Positions 55,266 through 64,000 of a stretch of 64,000 bases of DNA are shown piece by piece; within the stretch, counting starts at the first letter, position 1, and each line of letters starts with the position of its first letter. The stretch lies in contig JARUPZ010000020.1 of NCBI GenBank assembly GCA_031213475.1, positions 62,001 to 126,000 of the forward strand. The letters are read 5' to 3'. A model generated the notes under the pieces. The model did not search any database. It was given only the letters and a program-made list of their open reading frames with translations, and was not told where the DNA came from. This DNA is from Nereocystis luetkeana (Eukaryota; Sar; Phaeophyceae; Laminariales; Laminariaceae). The position numbers and the translations under genes were made by a program.

Positions 55266-56081
55266 GTGACCGAGGCGCAGGAGCAGTCCGGAAGAACAGC
55301 AAAGGTTGTTGAATGCGACACAACTTTTGAACCGACGTCCATGGAAGCCCTGCTTGGCGGGGCAGGCTTTCAAGCGTGGCTACGGGCCAACCGGAAAGCG
55401 GCGCGAGATGGGATCGCAACGAACCTTGCCCTTAGGATACTCCACGACCCGGAATGGTCCTACCACAGCCGCCGGTCAACGATTGCTTTCAACGGCGCCG
55501 ATTTCGAGGCCCCGGTGGTGCCTTCGCCGACACCGGCGCTGGTTGTAGCGCATCCGGTCATGAGGGGTCACTTGAGGTTCGACAAATCCACGGAAATGCA
55601 TTGTGGTGAGGAGAGTTGGTCGATGACGAGGGCACGGCTAACCGAAGGATTTTTCGAGTCTCCTCGGGGAATTTTCTACAGATGTGCGTCGCCAGAGGGC
55701 GGCAGCGACAGGGTGGTTCGATTTCCGTACTTGCGGAATTACGAGGGCCACTTCTGGGGAATTCCAGGTTCCGGTTTTGAGGTTGAGGAAGAGGACCTCC
55801 ATATAATATCGAGTTTGAGAGAAACTCGGACGGGATTTGGAACCTGCGCGGCCGCGGTAAGAACGAGGGCAGACCGTTCGTGTGAACGGGTCTCCTCGCC
55901 AAAACCGGTGGAATGGATATCTACCGCAAGTATGCGGGCGGTGACCGGGGATAATTTGGAGGAGGGGACGCCCGGAGGACTCAAAACGGGGGGTCCGCCG
56001 TCGTCGCCAGTCGGACTCGAATCCGACCTCTTAGAGACAGCTGGTGTTGGGGGGGACACGGCCCGGGGAGGGGCGGGATGA
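55266..56081 (+). CDS. Unrecognised 271-residue open frame in the transposon-like region
   Basis: Begins MTEAQEQSGRTAKVVECDTT, followed by MEALLGGAGFQAWLRANRK, NLALRILHDPEWSYHSRRST, and a later RFPYLRNYEGHFWGIPGSGF. The C-terminal 80 residues are Gly/Thr/Pro/Ser-rich and probably disordered. There is no known domain, signal or membrane segment. By position it is either an internal exon of the transposon-like gene or an independent small gene. No stop or frameshift inside 55266-56081. Confidence 0.35.
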   Translation: MTEAQEQSGRTAKVVECDTTFEPTSMEALLGGAGFQAWLRANRKAARDGIATNLALRILHDPEWSYHSRRSTIAFNGADFEAPVVPSPTPALVVAHPVMRGHLRFDKSTEMHCGEESWSMTRARLTEGFFESPRGIFYRCASPEGGSDRVVRFPYLRNYEGHFWGIPGSGFEVEEEDLHIISSLRETRTGFGTCAAAVRTRADRSCERVSSPKPVEWISTASMRAVTGDNLEEGTPGGLKTGGPPSSPVGLESDLLETAGVGGDTARGGAG

Positions 56082-56960
56082 GGCACTCGGAGGACGCGAG
56101 GAGCTTCTCCATTGGCGAGTTAGACAGGGTGTTTCTGTTGGGGTCCAGGGCGCACGCGGGTCACACGTCGGCGAGTTGGAGATTTCTGCCGTTCACGTTT
56201 TGGTTCACTGCGAAAAAAAACGGGGAAAGCGCTTCTCAAGGTGGCTTCTGTCATCCGTGGACACCGACTTGTGGATGATTGTCTTCGTGAGAATGAGCTG
56301 CGGACGCATTGTTCCACTTGGCGGAGGGACAATGGAAGTGACTGCGCGGCAAGTGGTGGGTGGGGGTACCAGATACCTTTTGGCTAACTGGGTGTACAGG
56401 TCAATCTGCCAACTACAGGACGGGAGCGAATCGGCGTGACCCAAAGTCGGTTTCAGCAGATGTTGTCCGGATGACCCTAACAAGGTACGCCTTTTTGTAC
56501 TCGCCTACCTCTGGGCGGGCTGCGACTTCCTCCCTGCGGCATCTCATCTGCCGTTCCTGAAGGTGTGGGAGTTCGCTATAAAAAGTATGCGCTTACCGGG
56601 TTTTCGCCAAACAAACCCTTTTTCGTTCAACAACGTGGGATGTGGACCGTGGACCTTTCCGAGGGTGTTAAGCGTTGGCTAAGTCATCGTTGTTTCAGCA
56701 CCAGGCGGCGTTCGTTCGAACGAAAAAAAAACACCAGCCGACATCCTTCCTCGCAACAGAAGCGTCGAACAGTACGTCAGTAAGATCGCGATATTGGTGA
56801 TTCGTCTCGGGAATGAAAAGCCTACCAACTGCTTCCCATCCTATGAGCCCCTCGTCAAGCATGGTCGACGAAGCAAGATGGTCTTCCATATGTGGCAAGG
56901 TGGGCTCCACGACAAGATGCCAAAGTTGGAGTTCAAGGGTTAGGAGTGGGGTGTCGACCC
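56044..56960 (+). pseudogene. DTD/GCDF segment of the CXC-transposon-like gene
   Basis: 56044-56439 includes SSVDTDLWMIVFVRMSCG and ARQVVGGGTRYLLANWVYRS. About 45 bases on, in another frame (56484-56680), VRLFVLAYLWAGCDFLPAAS and LPFLKVWEFAIKSM follow. 56762-56940 encodes EQYVSKIAILVIRLGNEKPT and SKMVFHMWQGGLHDKMPKL, up to a TAG. The DTD motif followed about 70-80 residues later by GCD is reminiscent of PIN/FEN-like acidic motifs and is seen in the suspected family. At least two frame changes and one stop are present, though some breaks could be short introns. Confidence 0.45.
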
Positions 56961-57206
56961 GAGAGAGAAGGCGGGCAAAGACGCGCCTCTAACGGCGGAC
57001 AATGTGGTCATAGAGTTGTCTGATCACTGTTATGTCGACACCGAGAGGAAGACGCGTTTGTTAACATGCGGCTGTGACCCCGAAAAAGCTGCAAAGGACG
57101 ACCACAGGTACAACAGTTGTAGCTGCAAGGAAAATAGGTGCTCTCTGTTCTGTGGGTGCAAAAGACGCGGTTACCTGCGCCTTCCGCTGTGTGTGCGTTC
57201 TTCACA
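56942..57206 (+). pseudogene. C-terminal CXC-type cysteine cluster of the transposon-like gene
   Basis: After the TAG at 56942, the same frame continues EWGVDPREKAGKDAPLTADN, VVIELSDHCYVDTERKTRLL and the cysteine cluster CGCDPEKAAKDDHRYNSCSC then KENRCSLFCGCKRRG. Spacing CxC-x14-CxCx4Cx3CxC resembles half of a tesmin/TSO1 CXC domain, a small zinc-binding, DNA-contacting fold. The frame ends at a TAG 3 bp inside the piggyBac-like MITE at 57207-57303, whose insertion supplies the stop, so the original C-terminus may have been longer. Confidence 0.5.
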
Positions 57207-57303
57207 TTAGCCCCTTTAGAACCGCAGTCCCGTTTTGGGGACAAACTACTTGAAGTTTGAATGGTTTTTCCCCAAAACGAGACTGCGGTTCTAAAAGGGT
57301 CAA
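57207..57303. mobile_element. 97-bp piggyBac-like MITE, copy 3
   Basis: Same length and core as copies 1 and 2. The flanking tetranucleotides have decayed to TTAG and TCAA. It sits immediately after the CXC-encoding end of the large transposon-like gene region. Confidence 0.85.
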
Positions 57304-57469
57304 CCCGTTCTTTCTACCCGTCAACATCCAGCACAACCAGTGTCCGTGCCGATTTTTCAATCCTTGAAGAGATACAAGTTATGTGGTCACAAAGCTACGC
57401 CTCAGATATACTACGTTGCCACGTATGCAGTAAGCACAGCAGTGGGCAATGCAATGTCATGTCATCATA

Positions 57470-57945
57470 CTAGCGTTGAGACGACGGTACGCAGACGTAG
57501 GCTCTTGTTTGCGGGCTTTGTGACACGAATGGGAGAGGAGCGTCTGCCGAAGAGGGTGATGTTTGGGGAGATGGTTGGGGGTAAGGGTTACTCCGGAGGA
57601 CAGGAGTGGGACTGGATGAGGTACCTTGAGGAGGACCTTAAGGAGTTCGGCATCAAGCTCGAAGGGTGGCGCGAGGCAGCACAGAAAGCCGGCAGATGGT
57701 TCCAACGGGTCGAGGAAGGGGCGGAGGCCTTCATGCGGAAATGGCATAAGAATGAGAAGGAGGCATCGGCAGAACGGCATAGAATAGCTGCAACCACGAC
57801 CACAGCCGTTGACGCCAACGCGAGTGTGCAGAATGGCAGGGAAGAGGGGGGGGGCGAAAGGGGGACGAGGGGGAATGGCGGGGGGGGGGAGGGGAGGCGG
57901 TCTGCCCAACAGACTGAAGCCTGGTTATGGCCATCATCGTCATGA
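57470..57945 (+). mobile_element. LINE 3' coding fragment, plus strand, 5'-truncated
   Basis: The frame encodes VETTVRRRRLLFAGFVTRMG, LPKRVMFGEMVGG, a GG..W..YLEEDLKEFGI segment and AAQKAGRWFQRVEEGAEAFM, ending in a Gly/Arg-rich tail. The same blocks occur at the C-terminus of the LINE at 59076 (IETTIRKRQLCFAG, LPNRVMF, VEDLREF, KKAGKWYREILEADERFM). It lacks the reverse transcriptase domain, so it is a 5'-truncated copy of a related LINE. The open frame upstream (57340-57470) is unrelated flank. Confidence 0.75.
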
Positions 57946-59075
57946 TGCACTCGTTTCTTTGGGACCCAAGTAACTAGCATGGTGCCATCTGGGCAACTTT
58001 GCGTGTCTGTATGCTCCAGTGCCTGCCTTTGGTATTTTCTTTCCCCCCCGCCCGTGATTATCGCTTTTTTGTCCCTTCTTTTTTTTCATTTTTCTTTCAT
58101 TCCCGTTTGTACCTCTTTGTGTCTTTGTTAGCATGGTCCGTTTTGCCTTTTTTTTGCGTTGTGCTATCTGCGTCTGTTTTAGTTTTGTTTTAGTTTTTGT
58201 TTTACTTAGCTTCATCTTCTTTTTTTAGGTTTCTGTCTGCTATTATTAGTCTCCTTTTTGCTTCCCTGGTGTCCGCAGTGGTGGAGTGCGTATGCTTGTT
58301 TTTTTATTTTTTGCCTCTGTTTTTACTTGAGGTATTTCTTCCACTCCAGAGTTATTGGAGCCTGTCCTGCGACCACGGACTGCATTGAATTGTGAGTTAA
58401 TGTGAGAACAACTAGATACGACAGGCACGACATACACATTCTATGGAATAGAGAAACGAAAGGAACAATCAAAGAGAAAACAAGAACAAAGTAGACAAAT
58501 AGAAAGAGAAAAAGAAAAAAGTGAAAGAAAAAACTAGAAGACACAAGCTGTCGTGCCCCCCCCCCCGCAGGCGAGGTGGCCAACACTTGAAGAAGAACGA
58601 GCTGGAACAAAAAAGAAAAAATAACGAAAACACCATTGCTTGTAAACTGAGTAAGACAAAGAACCAAGGAAAAAAAATAACAAAGGGAAAATAACAGGTA
58701 GACCAAAGCCCAAAGCACCCTCCAGGTGGCGGCAGCAGCTTGTGGTACGAGTAGTATAGTCAGGTTCTCCCTGCTAATCCGCCTGGTACCTTGCTACCCA
58801 GACTGCCGTCTCCGCCCCGCGTTCGTCAACTATGCCCAGCCCCTTGGTGTCAGACAATACGAAACGAGCAGAGCAGGCTCGTCATCCAACCACGCCACAC
58901 GGCTCCTTCAGTACGGCTTATCAATCAGAAAAGGAAGAGAAAAAACTAAAATGAAAATCACGGAGAGTCAGCGCAAGAAAGAAGAAAACAAAACAGAAAG
59001 AGAAGACAAGGGAAGACCACGTTCGAACCAGCTGCACCAGTTGGTGGCACTAGTAGTATGGTCATGTTCTACTTC
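57946..59075. other. LINE 3' flanks: T-rich then A-rich sequence and a 310-bp-spaced duplication
   Basis: 58020-58330 is T-rich and 58450-58690 A-rich, so the two halves could pair. The segment at 58726-58830 (GGTACGAGTAGTATAGTC, TTGCTACCCAGACTGCC) is repeated, diverged, at 59036-59130 (GCACTAGTAGTATGGTC, TTGCTACCCTGTCTGCC), so the 3' end of the minus-strand LINE is tandemly duplicated. No gene was seen. Confidence 0.5.
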
Positions 59076-60800
59076 CTAGTCGACTTGGTGCTTTGCTACC
59101 CTGTCTGCCATCTCCTTCCTACTTTCGTCTACCGCCGTTTCCCTTCTATCCCTCCTGTTCCCCCCCCTCTCCGCATTCCCTTGGCCGGGCTGTCTGCCAC
59201 TTCTCCTGTTGCCCCCTCCCCCCCCGTTCCCTTGGGCACCATCCACGGCGGATGCGCGGCGCTGCCTACTCATCTCAGCCTCAGCCTCGTGCCGCCTCGT
59301 CATGAACCGTTCATCTGCTTCAAGGATCTCCCGGTACCACTTCCCCGCCTTTTTGGCTGCAGTGGACCACAACGCGGTCTCAACTCCAAACACCAAGGGG
59401 GTAACTTCCGTTAACCATTCGGTGGATCGGAACTCCCTAAGATCTTCGACTATGCATCTATGCCAAGTCTTACACTGTCCGCCTGGTCTCGGGTTCTCCC
59501 GACCAGCTATCGTCGTGAACATTACCCGATTGGGTAATTTCTCCTTGCTTTGCCGTGCCACGCCCCCCGCAAAGCAGAGCTGCCGTTTACGAATGGTCGT
59601 TTCGATGCTCTCGCAACGTGTCATCTTGAGGGCCTTCGCGTACGATTGGGTGGCATGGTCAGTACGAAGTCGGCGCTGGAAACCAATGACTCGCAACAGG
59701 ACTTGGTGGTGAGCCGTTTGAAGCTTGGCAAAGTGTTCCGCTCTGAGGGTCCACGTCACACACCCGTACAGCAGGGTCTCAATCACCTCGGCCTTCAGCA
59801 TTCGGACTTTAAGGTCTAAGGGGGGCGGTCGTCCTATCATACAACTCCGGGCCGAACCGTTTGAGGCATGCTCACATGAGGCGGATCCGTCGGTCGATTT
59901 CGAGCGAGAGGTCAGCGATTTCGTGGATAACGCCTCCTAGGTATAATAACTGGGTCGTTTGCTTATACCTCTGGCCTGCCGCTTCGATGACGAGCGGTGG
60001 TGCGAGGGTTGTCTGGTCTGGTGTTTGTAGGGCCATTGTCTCTGTCTTCTTTTCCGACACCGTGAGGCCTGCTGCTTCGAAGACAGTCACGGTGACTGTC
60101 ATCATTTTCGCGAGCCCTTCAGCCGACTTCGAGACAATTCCTGCATCATCGGCGTACAACATGCCCCATACAGCCCTTCGCACGTACGCCAATGGTTCCT
60201 GCTTCTCTGTTCGAACTACTCCTGCATCACTGAGTTGGGCCAAATCCCTTACGATGGCTTCGTTTTAGCTGAAGCGTACTAGTACGACGTGTAACGCAGC
60301 AGCGAAGAACACGTTGAACAGTAACTGTTACAGTGATAGTACACAGCCTTGCCGCAGCCCCTGCGTGACGTCAAACCATTCCGAGTGCTCGCGGTCATCA
60401 GTACGCACGCGAGCCCGCATGCCAGCGTGGAAATTACGGATAATTCTCAGCATCTTGGTTGGTACGCTAGCGTGTGAGTACCTTCCATAACAGCTCTCGG
60501 TCGACAGAGTCGTGCGCTTTCTGCAGATCGATGAAGCACACATATAAGGGGATTTTCCTCTGTCTTCCGAGCTCTTGCAACCGGCGCACGACGAACAACA
60601 TATCAATCGTTGGTCGTCCGGGGCGGAAGCCGCACTGTTCCTCAGGGAGTAGTTCCTCGGTCTCGCAGTAGTTGCTGAGGCGGGACGCGACGATTTTCAA
60701 CAACACTTTGCCTGCGTGGGCAACAAGCAAAATCCCTCTGTAGTTGTTGCAGTCAGTTCTGTCGGTAATACCGGCAACCGACGCCGACTCCGGCCGCAGA
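59076..60800 (-). mobile_element. Decayed LINE retrotransposon (reverse transcriptase region and C-terminus)
   Basis: Reverse transcriptase blocks in order on the minus strand: [55 protein letters not shown] (motif A), [13 protein letters not shown] (motif B), and MLYADDAGIVSKSAEGLAKM (motif C, YADD). They sit in three different frames (60892-60467, 60606-60328, 60243-59872). The C-terminal frame 59840-59076 has RAEHFAKLQTAHHQVLLRVI and the RKRQLCFAGGVAR block. Frameshifts separate the frames, so it is inactive. The 5' part, including any endonuclease, is missing; homology ends near 60800 within Pro/Ser-rich sequence. Confidence 0.85.
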
Positions 60801-61012
60801 AATGCGGATGGTGGCGGGGGGTCGGATGGGGGGAACGAGTCGGATGGGGGCGCTTTCGGTGTGGGGGAAGAGTTAGGTGGGGGTACAGTCATTGACCGTT
60901 CAGGCGAAGGCGAGCCTGGTCCCCTAGATTTTAGTTTGAATGATTTCGACTCTGGCCACGTTTCGGTTACTGATTCGGAAGTCAGCTTTGACGTTGAGGG
61001 TTTGATGGGGGT
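60801..61012. other. Short spacer between the two minus-strand LINEs
   Basis: Gly/Ser- or Pro/Ser-coding low-complexity sequence, then unique DNA up to the poly(G) run at 61013. The poly(C)-tailed LINE appears to have inserted next to the older 5'-truncated LINE. Confidence 0.4.
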
Positions 61013-64000
61013 GGGGGGGGGGGGGGGGCGTACTCATTTGTTGCTTGCCTTAGTCATTTGACGATTGACTACGCATCCCTTTCGAGACGGAGCACCGTTC
61101 CTACTCCTAATAGAGCCACCTCCAATAATTGGGCGCTCATTACGTTGTTTCCCTATATTACTTAGCAACTTTTGCTAATTTTATCCCCTTCCTGGCCCCC
61201 ATTTATCTGCTAGGATAGCGATCGTTTTCTCTTTTGTATCTAGTGTGTCAAACTCCTCCATGTCACATTCGTCTATTTCCCTCATATCCTCTTCTAACGC
61301 ATCCCGTTCCCCCTTGTATATTCCACATTCTCCTACTATGTGAGTTATATTCTCTATTGCTCTGCCACACGGGCACATCTGTGCATCTATTTCTTCCTCC
61401 TCCCGGCTACTGGTATACCTCTTTCTTCCTTCTGGCAGATCCAGGTCACCTACACAAAAGCGCAGTTTCAGCGTTTTCGCGAAGTCCACTGGGCCGTGTA
61501 GATACGTTTTCATTCCTATTCCGTCCCTCAATGCCACGTAGATCTCTAGGTGGTTTTCCGATTCCACATTGTTTCGTAGCGCTAGCCTTTCCCTTCTTTC
61601 TATATTTTCTTCTACTTCTGCCTTGTACTTCCCAAACTGCCCGGCGGACATCACATCTTCTTGGTTTCCCCCTATATCCTTCCATGATTTCTCAACTACG
61701 CTATCCCACCTTATTCCCGCTCGTGCTTTTGTTACTCTCTCCCATACAGCTTTATCAACTATGGCCGGCAACCTCTTTTTTGGCATGTTCCTTACTTTAT
61801 ATTGCCTTTTCAATTTTCTCATATAATATCCCTGTTTGTCTTGAGTGGGTGCATTCCCAGTTCTGCTCTTAATACTGTAATACTAGTCGTACTTGAGCAT
61901 CTTAGGATTTTTTTAGCTGCTGTCATCTGTACAGTTTCCAACTGTTTTACGAGTTTCTCTTCCCATACTTCTCCTGCATATTCTAGCTTTGATACTATCA
62001 CATTCATCAGGATACATTTCTTATTCCTGGTGTCAAGATGCGAATCTGTTAGGATCGCATCCATCTTGCCTATGTGTGCTTTACCCTTTCCCAGTACTTT
62101 TGCTACAATGTCATGTGTATCCCAAGAAGAGCAGTATTTTGATATCTCTACGCCAAGGTACGTATACTGGTCTACGATCGGCAATTCATCTTCACTCCAC
62201 TTCCAACTGAAATTTATCGGGTTCACCTTATCTTCGTTACAAACAACTACGGCGCATTTCTTGACGTTCGCAGTCACCTTCCATTTCCTAGTGTATTCTA
62301 GCGTCTTCTCTATATGTTTCTGCAATAAATTCTTCGGGTGTTTCTGATGTCCCCACGAAGTCATCCGCAAACATCAATCCCGACACTGCTGTATCTTCCC
62401 CTACCGTGACTCCCTGCTGCTTCGACTGCTCCTATCAGGTCGTGAATATATATCTTGAATAGGTCGGGTGACAACGTACATCCCTGTGCAACTCCTTGTG
62501 AAATATCAACATACTTCGATATTTCCCGTACAGCATCACAGCACTTCTCGCACATTTCGTCAAATTTTTATTATGCTCCACATATTTCCTCTGATTCCTC
62601 TTTCCCATAGTTTTTCCCGCAATCCATTTCTCCATACTGAGTCGTAGGCCCTCTGTACATCTGGAAAGAAACAGTACGTTGGTAGTCCCGAGTCTTTCCT
62701 ACCTTGGATTATCTTACCTAAGGTGTACACATGGTCTACGCAGGTACGGTTTGGCCTAAACCCTGCTTGCCCTTCGCTTGTTTTGTCTTCTTTGTCCATC
62801 ATCGTTCCCATTCTATCGTTCAAAATCTTACAAAATGTTTTGCCTACTATGCTTATTAATAGTAGCGTAATCCCTCTATAGTTCCCCGGGTCAGCCTTAT
62901 CTCCTTTCTTGAATAAGTTTGCTACTACCCCTTCTCTCCACCTCGTAGGTGCGTACTCGTTTTTCCATATCCAGTTATACAACATAACCAGCATGGTAAG
63001 CATCATTTCTCCCCCGTACTTCATAACTTCATTCACTATTTGGTCTGTCTGCCCCACCCTGCTGCATTTCTATTCTTAAGTTTAGCTACACATTTATTTA
63101 CCTCTTCCCTTGTGAACTCTCTCTGTAACCCTGCCGAACCACCGTCTTCCCTTTCTGATGCATCCACGTCCGTCTCTGCCCACGCGTTGATTTGCTTATC
63201 GAATTCTGCGTCGAACTTTTCGTTGGCTGTGGGTGTTCATAGCTTAAGGTATTGCTCTACTACTATTAATAGTACTTCCCTTTTCCCCTGTGAACTACTA
63301 ACCATTTTACCGTTCTGCGCTCTTAAGGTAGCTATTCACGTGTCTGCCTCTCCTGCTTGTTTGCCCAGTATCCCTTTTATCCCTGCCCACATCTGCTTCA
63401 TCCCGCCTTCAAAGTCTCCATTCGTTTTATTTACTACGTCTTTCCATATCCCTTTCTTCTTCTTCTCTACCATCTCTTTTACTTTCTTTCTAGCTAGCTA
63501 TATCATATTCCTCCTATCCTGTCGTAGGTTTGCTGGATGTATACCTTGCGTGAGCCTCTCTCCTCACTCTTATAGCCTCTTTCACTTCATCCCACCATTT
63601 TACTGCTCTGCTGCATACTATAATGTTTCCCCCTATTACTTCACTTGCTGTGGTCTTGACCAACTTCTCCCATCCTTCTATTATCCTAGCTCCTGCATCA
63701 TCCGTCTCCATATCGTTCCTTGTAGTACTGTACCTGGTACTATTATTTCCAATAACTCGGAAAATTGTTCAACATTTTCGGCCATCGCTTCTTGGAACTC
63801 TTCCCGTTTCTGTTTTACTTCTAGTGTATCTATTCTCCATCATCTGTGTAATTTCCTACCTCGTATTTGTGTGAAAAACTCTTGTCTGTCGACTGTCTGT
63901 CCATATTAGACAGTGATCCGTAGTTCTTACGTCCGCTGCGCATACATGTAGCTCTGTTTCCTTCCCACTTCCATTTTCTACTACGATAAAGTCAAGGATA
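61013..64000 (-). mobile_element. Poly(C)-tailed LINE retrotransposon, decayed, 5' part beyond the window
   Basis: From the right edge the minus strand shows the end of an endonuclease (ILDFIVVENGSGKE, then VRTTDHCLIWTD), a linker (AVKWWDEVKEAIRVRREAHA), EFTREEVNKCVAKLKNRNAAG before the reverse transcriptase, NLFKKGDKADPGNYRGITLL, EGQAGFRPNRTCVDHVYTL, DVQRAYDSVW (motif A), VAQGCTLSPDLFKIYI (motif B) and a frame-broken FADD (motif C). A separate frame 61822-61181 encodes the C-terminus with a zinc-knuckle-like CPCGRAIENITHIVGEC. Frameshifts and stops at about 62400, 62560, 63060 and 63230 inactivate it. The 3' untranslated region (61180-61029) ends AATGAGTACG followed by 16 C on the coding strand. 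Confidence 0.88.
61181..61822 (-). pseudogene. LINE C-terminal open frame with a CCHC-like motif
   Basis: A 214-codon intact frame of the LINE at 61013-64000. It opens MRKLKRQYKVRNMPKKRLPA, carries RAGIRWDSVVEKSWKDIGG and REEEEIDAQMCPCGRAIENI, THIVGECGIYKGERDALEED, and ends in DKWGPGRG. The Cys-x-Cys-x8-His-x4-Cys pattern is a nucleic-acid-binding knuckle common at LINE C-termini. The first Met is internal to the ancestral frame, which entered from 61819 upstream. Confidence 0.7.

Larger units (their letters stand above)
47777..57206 (+). mobile_element. Decayed large transposon-type gene region (GDWH, DTD/GCDF and CXC segments)
   Basis: A series of plus-strand coding segments, GC-richer than the flanks, separated by stops, frameshifts and three insertions (48222-49786, 51153-51947, 54585-54735). 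In order: basic Ser/Pro segment; a DWREAGEWLRQARE segment; a CDFEP..GGQRHLSCI segment; DNKATVDRLL with PGDWHLLYT and YWGASLEFVALSLG; an Arg/Glu-rich helical segment; a 270-residue segment; SSVDTDLWMIV; LWAGCDFLPA; and a final CXC-type cysteine cluster. From memory this order matches large transposon-associated proteins of invertebrates (DUF6589-like region, then DTD and GCD motifs, then a tesmin-like CXC tail). The family name is inference and needs a profile search. Confidence 0.45.

Noticed and set aside
59209-59712. Plus-strand frames over the LINE C-terminus, and 61234-61872 over the last LINE
   Set aside because: They are antisense shadows of LINE coding frames that carry clear reverse transcriptase or C-terminal blocks on the minus strand.
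1-64000. CRISPR arrays, rRNA genes, prokaryotic operons or ribosome binding sites
   Set aside because: None seen. Gene structure, introns and repeats are eukaryotic.

Overview
This is a eukaryotic nuclear window. It has a spliced gene with about 16 small exons spread over 14 kb, introns with GT..AG borders (most donors read GTGAGT), interstitial CCCTAA/TTAGGG telomere-type repeats, microsatellites, long G tracts, and LINE and DNA-transposon debris. There is no operon structure, rRNA or CRISPR. The domain mix (WSC, CAP, EGF, leishmanolysin-type protease), the long introns and the TTAGGG repeats fit a stramenopile alga, most likely a brown alga or relative. That assignment is inference.

Layout. 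1-4.3 kb: a fragment of a (GACCC)n-rich transposon family, an ACAT microsatellite, and two tandem copies of a 1.13-kb repeat. 4.3-7.4 kb: AT-rich intergenic sequence with a piggyBac-like MITE. 7.4-21.2 kb: one well-supported gene on the minus strand. It encodes a secreted protein of about 814 residues ordered signal peptide, WSC, CAP/SCP, Pro-Ser-Ala-Glu repeats, EGF, M8 metalloprotease. Frames agree across all proposed junctions except one ambiguous early acceptor. Its introns hold several repeat insertions. 21.2-47 kb: gene-poor, repeat-rich sequence with poly(C)-tailed retroelement copies, a Mutator-like non-autonomous element with a 9-bp target duplication, small palindromic MITEs, a tRNA-like Pol III unit, an unidentified intronless pseudogene, and isolated zinc-finger-like exons. 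47.7-57.2 kb: GC-richer plus-strand coding debris that reads as one large decayed transposon-type gene (GDWH region, DTD/GCDF region, CXC cysteine cluster), interrupted by two different TIR elements. 57.2-64 kb: a piggyBac-like MITE, a LINE 3' fragment on the plus strand, and two decayed LINEs on the minus strand. The last LINE has its 3' end in a poly(C) tail and continues beyond the window.

How it fits together. Only the protease gene looks like an intact host gene. The rest is a record of at least seven mobile families. Most useful for follow-up are the WSC-CAP-EGF-M8 architecture, the poly(C)-tailed LINE with a candidate parasitic partner sharing its GAGTAC-C(n) end, the GGGTC-satellite-carrying TIR family, and the decayed CXC transposon gene. 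Intron borders, repeat borders and family names come from reading alone; no alignment or profile search was run.
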